Positions 58,984 to 64,000 of a stretch of 64,000 nucleotides of DNA are shown here, in pieces (position 1 is the stretch's first letter; every line of letters starts with the position of its first letter). The notes below the pieces were generated by a model. It did not search any database. It saw only the letters and a list, made by a program, of their open reading frames with translations, and was not told where the DNA came from. A program made the position numbers and the translations under genes. This stretch comes from Myxococcales bacterium (GTDB lineage: Bacteria; Myxococcota_A; Polyangia; Polyangiales; Polyangiaceae): the NCBI GenBank assembly GCA_903642325.1, contig CAHJWM010000028.1:1-64000 (forward strand), written 5' to 3'.

Positions 58984-61133
58984 CCAGTGATGCTGGCTCG
59001 ACCGGTCTCCAAGTGACCCGTCAGTCGTTGCGACCAGCTCGAGTCGCTGCTGACGGTGATGGTGAGGTCATACCACCCGTCGGAATTAGCGCACACGTCG
59101 AGGACCGACGCCTCTCTATCGTGAGCGTTGACCCGGACGGTTTGCCGCGCCCGTAGTGAGTAGTTGTTGAATGTGATCGTGAAGGTCACGCTCCTCCTGG
59201 CGTCGTTGCGCAGCAAGAGCTTGAGCTTCGGCTGGTCGTTGCTGTCATGGCCGCGTTGGTCCATGTCGTCATAGGTCACCTCGACCCAGGCGTCTGAGCC
59301 GGCCGCTTCTGTGTCACCCACGTAACGACGAAGGAAGCGATTCGGACCTACGACGGTGATGTCGTATGCGGTATCGCCCGGGCGCGCGCCGATCGCCCCC
59401 GTGCCGATGTGCACTTCTCCGGCCGCGACGGTGTACTGGCTGGGAAAGGCCCCCGGGTATGCGGCGAAGGTCGGCACCGCGGCTAAATTGTTGTAGACCG
59501 CGAAGTGGCTGGCCTTCGTAACGAAGGGCGCAACGTTGCTGAGTGCGAGATACGCCACGAGGCCCCCGTTCGCGTCGGTGCTGAGGTCGACCAGATTGAC
59601 GTTGGGCTGGAACGGCAGCGGGCGAGCCGGTTTCCTGCCCGGTTCCTGCGTCGGCATGCTGTTGTTGCCGGGCAGCGGCGTGTACTCGACCTCGGGGATC
59701 AGCGCGCCGGGATCGGGCAGTCTCGGCAGACCGTAAACGGGCGAGCTGAAGTCGAAGGCGTTCACTAGGTCGCCTGCGACTTGGCGACGCCAGGGGCTGA
59801 TGTTCGGGCAATGTGCAGGCTTGCCGAGCGCTGTCGTCCACTTCTCGAGGAACTGCAGCACCGAGGTATGGTCCGAGACTTCCGAGGTCACCCAGCCGCC
59901 ACGCGTCCACGGCGAGACGAGGATCAGCGGCACGCGGAAGCCGAAGCCGACCGGCAGCGGCGCGTTCACGCCATAGGCACCCAGGGTACCGGAATCGACG
60001 AATTCGTCGAACTCGCCTTGGGGAGGCACCGGCGGCGGAACGTGGTCGAACTGCCCGTCGTTCTCGTCGTAGTTGATGATGACGAGGGTGGAGTTGAAGA
60101 CCTCCGGGTCGGCATTGAGCGCGTTCAGGAGCGCTTTCAAGAAGTACGCGCCGTTCGACGGTGCGGTCACCGGATGCTCCGAAAAGAACTGATTGTTCAC
60201 GACCCAGCTGACCTCTGGCAACGTGCCGTTCAGCACGTCGCTGCGGATCGCCTCCGCAATGTCGTCGGCGTTCGTCATCTCCAGGCGCTGGTCGGTCGGC
60301 ACGTTGGCGACGCCGTGGTCGTAGTAAGGGTTGCCTGGCGCCGGGGTCCCGCCCTGGTCTGGATCGAAAACGGCAAAAGCGGCGAAATACTCCATGCCGT
60401 TATCGCCGTAGTCATCGGCGCACTGATACACGTGCCAGCTCACCCCGGCCGCTTGAAGCGTTTCACCGTATGCTTTCCATGGCAGGAAGCGGCCCATCTC
60501 GTCGCCGCCGCTATACGCGATGAAGGAGCCGTGCTGCTTGCTGGCGTTGATCGAGCCACCCCAGAGATAGGTGCGGTTCGGGCCGGTCGCGCTCAGCACC
60601 GAGCAGTGATACGCGTCCCCGATGGTGTACGCGTCTGCCAGAGCGTAGTGATACGGAAGGTCGTGGCGGCTCAGGAAGCCGAGCGTGGTTGGGCCGCCCT
60701 TGGCAAGCACCCAGCCGTTCATCAAGCCGCCGTACCAGGCGCCATGCTGGTCCTCCCAGCTGTGGCTAGTACCGGGGTAGTTGGCCGCGCCGAGCTCTGC
60801 CGTCGGCGGGGCGTTCCCGTTGTAGTTGTGAGTGCCGCTCAACGGCCACGGGTACTGGGTGGGGGCAGAGGCGACGGGGGTGTGTGGTTGCTCCCAGACC
60901 GTCTTGCCGCCGGGCAGGAGGATGGTTGCGCGGTCGCCGAAGCCGCGCACACCCCTCATGGAACCAAAGTAGTGGTCGAAGCTGCGGTTTTCTTGCATCA
61001 CCACCACGACATGCTTGATGTCGCGGAGGTCCCCGTGGCGCCTCAATCGGGGCCTGGCTCGAGCCGGCAGCGCGGTCGTGGCGGCGACGGCTGCGCCGGC
61101 ACCGAGAAACTTTCGGCGTGATACAACGGACAT
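58980..61133 (-). CDS. plcN: Tat-exported non-hemolytic-type phospholipase C
   Basis: A 717-residue enzyme. The N-terminus is a twin-arginine signal (SRRKFLGAGAAVAATTALPA). The phosphoesterase domain (about 35-490) contains the conserved entry HVVVVMQENRSFDHYFGSMRGVRGFGD, a His-Ser-Trp-Glu-Asp-Gln-His motif and the FDHVPPPVPP stretch with its metal-binding Asp/His pair. Two DUF756-like C-terminal modules (about 520-610 and 620-710) complete the bacterial phosphocholine-specific PLC layout. It hydrolyses phosphatidylcholine or sphingomyelin outside the cell, useful to a predator of cells (inference). No accessory plcR-like gene is adjacent. Confidence 0.95.
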   Translation of the reverse strand: MSVVSRRKFLGAGAAVAATTALPARARPRLRRHGDLRDIKHVVVVMQENRSFDHYFGSMRGVRGFGDRATILLPGGKTVWEQPHTPVASAPTQYPWPLSGTHNYNGNAPPTAELGAANYPGTSHSWEDQHGAWYGGLMNGWVLAKGGPTTLGFLSRHDLPYHYALADAYTIGDAYHCSVLSATGPNRTYLWGGSINASKQHGSFIAYSGGDEMGRFLPWKAYGETLQAAGVSWHVYQCADDYGDNGMEYFAAFAVFDPDQGGTPAPGNPYYDHGVANVPTDQRLEMTNADDIAEAIRSDVLNGTLPEVSWVVNNQFFSEHPVTAPSNGAYFLKALLNALNADPEVFNSTLVIINYDENDGQFDHVPPPVPPQGEFDEFVDSGTLGAYGVNAPLPVGFGFRVPLILVSPWTRGGWVTSEVSDHTSVLQFLEKWTTALGKPAHCPNISPWRRQVAGDLVNAFDFSSPVYGLPRLPDPGALIPEVEYTPLPGNNSMPTQEPGRKPARPLPFQPNVNLVDLSTDANGGLVAYLALSNVAPFVTKASHFAVYNNLAAVPTFAAYPGAFPSQYTVAAGEVHIGTGAIGARPGDTAYDITVVGPNRFLRRYVGDTEAAGSDAWVEVTYDDMDQRGHDSNDQPKLKLLLRNDARRSVTFTITFNNYSLRARQTVRVNAHDREASVLDVCANSDGWYDLTITVSSDSSWSQRLTGHLETGRASITG

Positions 61134-61231
61134 GCGTTCGATCCTCCGACCATGGTCGTGCCTGAATTGGCAGTCCGCGACCCTAATCGCGCGTCATGGC
61201 TTGTGCATGACTCTCCTGCAAACTCATCGCG

Positions 61232-61594
61232 TTGAAAGTCGATGTCCGCGTCTCGGCCAACGTTCGAGACAGCGACATGACGACACCGTTCGCGGCTGCG
61301 ATCCGGGCAAGGTCGGGCAGAATTTACACGGGCATCTGCCTCGACCTTCCATGCGGCATCGGCTTCTGCGCCGAACACGCTGCCGTTGCGGAGATGCTCG
61401 AGTCGCGCGAGACCCAATTGGACTCCGTCGTCGCAGTTTCGGGAGCAGGAATGCTGCCTCCTTATGGGCGCTGCCGTGAGCTAATCGCGCTTCTTCATCC
61501 GGGAAATTTCGATGCGGCCATTTTTATCACAGAGGATCGCGCTGCCCTACTGCGCGATCTCCTCCTTGAACATTGGCTGAACCGCGGCTCCTGA
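61232..61594 (+). CDS. Cytidine-deaminase-like protein with altered zinc ligand
   Basis: A 120-residue protein of the CDA fold: strand pair with TPFAAAIRARSGRIYTGI, the catalytic helix with Cys46-Ala-Glu48, and the second motif Pro77-Tyr78-Gly-Arg-Cys81-Arg-Glu, followed by an AAIFIT strand. In canonical enzymes the second motif is Pro-Cys-Gly-x-Cys; here the first Cys is Tyr, leaving two visible thiolates. Activity on (deoxy)cytidine is doubtful; a nucleoside-like substrate or loss of function are alternatives. The start is TTG 61232, with ATG 61277 as another option, and N-terminal helix residues of the family are partly missing. Confidence 0.75.
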   Translation: MKVDVRVSANVRDSDMTTPFAAAIRARSGRIYTGICLDLPCGIGFCAEHAAVAEMLESRETQLDSVVAVSGAGMLPPYGRCRELIALLHPGNFDAAIFITEDRAALLRDLLLEHWLNRGS

Positions 61595-61628
61595 TCACAG
61601 AGCACGAACCGCGTGGAGGCCCCCCTCG

Positions 61629-62492
61629 TCAACGGACTAAGTTCGGCGGGGCAAAGCGAAAGCCCCAGGGGTTGTCCGGGTTGGTGATGCCACTCGAAAG
61701 ACCACGTTGACGCCCGCCTCCGCTTCCATGGCGCGCCGGGGCAGCTACGCCGGACATGCCAAGCAGCTGCATGTATTGGAGCATGGCAATCTGCTGCATT
61801 TGAATCAGGTACACGTCACCTTGGCGAACATTGGTGATGTAGGTGTTCTGATTGACGTCGCCGTAGTGGATCTCGGTCGGGGGCACGACTTCTTGCGCCA
61901 CGCGCGCCGGCGCTGCCGCCACTTGCGGCGCGACGGCGGCAGGCGGCAGGACCGCAGGCGCCCAAGGTTCGGGCGCTGCGGCGACCGTGACGGCCGGGAT
62001 GACTTCAGTGACCCGTTGCGTGGGAGCCGCGAGAGCACCCGGTGCGGCTTGGGTCGCCGCGGCCGCGTTGTCCGCGGGCGCAGATGCGGCTGCGGTGGCG
62101 CGCTCTTGCGTCAGTGAGACCTGCGCCGGTGCTCGAGCGGCGACCCGCTCACGGTAAGCAGTCTCCAGCCGCGCGAGCACTTGTGAGACGGCACTCCCCG
62201 CTAGCGCCGTCCCACCGCTGTCGAGGTCCGAAGCGGCCGGGCTTGGCGTCGCTTCGGGTGCTGCGGCGTGCCCATGGTCCGCTGCGGCCGCAGCCACGAG
62301 CTCACTCGGTTGCGCGACCCTCGGTGCACCGCTCGCCGCCTGCGCGAGCTCGACCACGTGGTGAGAGCCGCGCTGTTGAGCCACCGCCGAGTCACCCGCG
62401 CCGTCCGCTGCTCGCCACAATCCGAACAGAACGGCGTTACTAAAACAGCCGCCCGCAAAGGCGCACAGCAGAGTTAGGCGGGTTCCGCTCAT
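61629..62492 (-). CDS. Membrane-anchored Ala/Pro-rich protein of unknown function
   Basis: About 287 residues from ATG 62492. A hydrophobic N-terminal segment (LTLLCAFAGGCFSNAVLFGLW) probably anchors it. The middle is an Ala/Val/Pro/Glu-rich low-complexity stretch. Towards the C-terminus is a distinct block (EIHYGDVNQNTYITNVRQG followed by DVYLIQMQQIAMLQYMQLLG) and a final Pro-Trp-Gly-Phe-Arg-Phe motif, which look conserved, perhaps an interaction site. Family not recognised. Longer starts would overlap the divergent GST promoter. Confidence 0.6.
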   Translation of the reverse strand: MSGTRLTLLCAFAGGCFSNAVLFGLWRAADGAGDSAVAQQRGSHHVVELAQAASGAPRVAQPSELVAAAAADHGHAAAPEATPSPAASDLDSGGTALAGSAVSQVLARLETAYRERVAARAPAQVSLTQERATAAASAPADNAAAATQAAPGALAAPTQRVTEVIPAVTVAAAPEPWAPAVLPPAAVAPQVAAAPARVAQEVVPPTEIHYGDVNQNTYITNVRQGDVYLIQMQQIAMLQYMQLLGMSGVAAPARHGSGGGRQRGLSSGITNPDNPWGFRFAPPNLVR

Positions 62493-62645
62493 CGCCGAGC
62501 GACTGTACCACGCCTCGAAGCCCGTGGCCGCCGCTCCGACACGTTGAGAAACAACTCGTCCCCGTGAAACAACATAGTCTTCGGAGACGGTGCCGCCCGG
62601 CCGACGGCGACCATCGCTAGCCATTTTCGTGCTACTTCCGGGCCA

Positions 62646-63308
62646 ATGCCCCCGGTCCTGTACATTGGCAATCAAAACTATTCGTCTTGGTCGATGCGCG
62701 CCTGGCTCGTGATGAGGTGGGGAAAGATCCCCTTCGAGACACGAGTGCTTCAGCTTGGCGGCCCTGGCTATGGCGAGCGGCAGATGTCGACGGTGCTGGC
62801 CGTTTCGCCGTCCGGTACCGTACCCGCATTGCACTGGGACGGCGAAGTGATCAGCGATTCACTTGCCATTTCGGAATGGGCAGCGGAGCGAGCCCCGACG
62901 CTTTGGCCGCGTGACGAGACGGCACGCGCATATGCCCGCGCGGCCACGTGCGAAATGCACTCGAGCTTCGGCGCGCTGCGCGCGAAGTTACCGTGCAACC
63001 TTCGCCGTCGCGCCGAACCGCGACGGTGGAGTGAAGACGTCGACCGCGAAATCGCACGCATCGAGGCGGTGTGGGCTCTGCTCTACGCCCGCTTTGCGGG
63101 AACCGGACCATACTTATTTGGCGCCAGCCCGACTATCCCTGACGCTTTCTTCACTCCCGTTGCTACGCGATTTCGCAGTTACGCAGTCACACTCAGTAGC
63201 GAGTGCCAGCGTTATGCCGATTCGCTTCTTGGCAATGAAGCCTTTCAGGCTTGGCAAGCAGAGAGCACCCGCGAAGTTTGGTCGATGCCGGAGTGGGACG
63301 GCGCCTAA
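62646..63308 (+). CDS. Glutathione S-transferase family protein
   Basis: A 220-residue GST. The N-terminal thioredoxin-like domain begins VLYIGNQNYSSWSMRAWLVMRW, where the Ser of Tyr-Ser-Ser-Trp-Ser is the likely glutathione-activating residue, followed by VSPSGTVPALHWDGEVISDSLAISEW (cis-Pro loop and Ser-binding motif). The all-helical C-terminal domain covers the rest. It is probably a detoxifying or stress enzyme; the substrate is unknown. It is divergent from the Ala/Pro-rich membrane protein. Confidence 0.9.
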   Translation: MPPVLYIGNQNYSSWSMRAWLVMRWGKIPFETRVLQLGGPGYGERQMSTVLAVSPSGTVPALHWDGEVISDSLAISEWAAERAPTLWPRDETARAYARAATCEMHSSFGALRAKLPCNLRRRAEPRRWSEDVDREIARIEAVWALLYARFAGTGPYLFGASPTIPDAFFTPVATRFRSYAVTLSSECQRYADSLLGNEAFQAWQAESTREVWSMPEWDGA

Positions 63309-63534
63309 GCCTCCCCCTCGCAACCGACTTCGCCAAGGGACACCCCGGCAACCCCGGCGCGCCCAGCTGTCACTTCGGAGCTATAGTGCGGCCCCTCCGC
63401 GGCGCGTGTCGCGGTCACTGTGCCACTTGAGCCAAGAGCTCGTGCTCGTGCCGGAGATATCACGTTTCTTTGCGGAACTTGGCGCGGCCGAGGGTGGCAC
63501 AGATGCTGAATAGGTGGGCTCGGGAGGAATCTCG

Positions 63535-64000
63535 ATGATGGCTCGCGCTACCCAATTCCGCTTTCGGTCCGCTTCACGCCCACGCTTTGCGAAACTGGCA
63601 CTCGTGCTCGCGGCGTCGGGCTTATGTGGAGTCGCCTGCGGCTCGGGCAACTCCCACGTGCCGGCAGGCCCGAAGCTCGGCAACACCGACAAGACGAATA
63701 ATGGCGTGATATCGGTGGACGAGCCTAACATCAGGGGCTCGATCAAGGGCTCGACATTGATGGTCAATGTGCCCGTGACCTCGCTCGTCGAGCACGACAT
63801 TACGGGTATGCTGAAGCTGCGCTTGGCCGACGTAGACGGGCTGACCGAGCACGGCGTCGTCGAGCTGCCGTACTCACTCGCTGCGGGCGAAAGCACGATT
63901 GTAAGCGGCGCGCTCGCTGCACCGGCGAGTGCCACCACGCAGTCGGACTTTGTCGAGTCGAATGTGCGCATCGACGACGGCAGACCGGGCGGCCTGCGGG
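63535..64000 (+). CDS. Lipoprotein, 3' end beyond the window
   Basis: From ATG 63535 (a second ATG follows directly) with GGAGG upstream, the product has a long basic leader and a hydrophobic signal ending in Leu-Cys-Gly-Val-Ala-Cys, a lipobox. The mature part so far is beta-rich (SVDEPNIRGSIKGSTLMVNVPV, LKLRLADVDG) with no recognised family. It continues past the right edge. Confidence 0.75.
   Translation, partial: MMARATQFRFRSASRPRFAKLALVLAASGLCGVACGSGNSHVPAGPKLGNTDKTNNGVISVDEPNIRGSIKGSTLMVNVPVTSLVEHDITGMLKLRLADVDGLTEHGVVELPYSLAAGESTIVSGALAAPASATTQSDFVESNVRIDDGRPGGLR

Noticed and set aside
59781..61121. 446-residue plus-strand frame opposite phospholipase C
   Set aside because: Composition (Val/Arg/Gly-rich, periodic) and lack of motifs mark it as the antisense reading of a conserved enzyme.

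Overview
The window is GC-rich DNA that most resembles a myxobacterium (Myxococcota, probably Polyangia-like). The main reasons are a MYXO-CTERM-type C-terminal anchor near 13.3 kb, lipoproteins with Gly/Ser/Ala-rich linkers, three Hanks-type Ser/Thr kinases, several FHA-type modules, an FHA-sigma54 activator and Cys-rich secreted proteins. This assignment rests on gene content only. No rRNA, tRNA, CRISPR array or insertion sequence was recognised.

Region 1 (1-17.9 kb) is accessory chromosome. It holds small metabolic genes with local regulators: LysR; a divergent ABM monooxygenase/MarR pair with a palindrome between them; YCII and VOC genes; a beta-propeller, alpha/beta hydrolase and YciI operon ending against an HxlR regulator; an ECF sigma factor with a SnoaL-like tail; DoxX; NmrA; an ABC exporter and an arylamine N-acetyltransferase. 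Several genes look broken: a yellow/MRJP-like remnant, an AraC gene with an in-frame stop, a frameshifted Kazal lipoprotein, a headless MYXO-CTERM protein and a TauD tail. This is either real decay or local sequence error.

Region 2 (18-42.2 kb) is the core: an elaborate Tad (Flp type IVb) pilus locus. A leftward operon encodes a Flp-like pilin, the prepilin peptidase, a Ser/Thr kinase and two tandem PAP2 membrane proteins. A rightward, mostly overlapping operon encodes a lipoprotein, two Flp pilins, CpaB, the CpaC secretin, an FHA-TadA ATPase, TadB, TadC, an FHA-like membrane protein, a TadD-like lipoprotein, a second TadA, another membrane protein, TadG/TadE-like pseudopilins and an anchored protein. 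Facing it is a leftward group: an FHA-sigma54 activator, a small protein, a Ser/Thr kinase, a 711-residue TadE-like protein and a lipoprotein. Kinases plus FHA modules suggest a phosphothreonine-controlled pilus.

The most unusual gene is the 711-residue protein (36513-38648, minus). It has a TadE pseudopilin N-terminus, a Cys/Gly-rich middle and a C-terminal region carrying an HxE ... PCxxC signature typical of zinc-dependent deaminase-fold toxins. It could be a pilus-associated polymorphic toxin. The downstream lipoprotein overlaps it by four bases, but no obvious cytosolic immunity gene is visible.

Region 3 (42.5-64 kb) holds two paralogous SGNH-hydrolase lipoproteins (one lacking key catalytic residues) flanking a spermidine-synthase-like membrane protein. 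It also has a PEGA/TPR protein, GFA enzyme, aldo/keto reductase, MFS transporter, O-methyltransferase, a probable beta-helical lipoprotein beside a discoidin-domain fragment, a third Ser/Thr kinase, an XRE regulator with a promoter-proximal palindrome, a Tat-exported phospholipase C, a cytidine-deaminase-like protein with one altered zinc ligand, a GST and a lipoprotein cut by the right edge.
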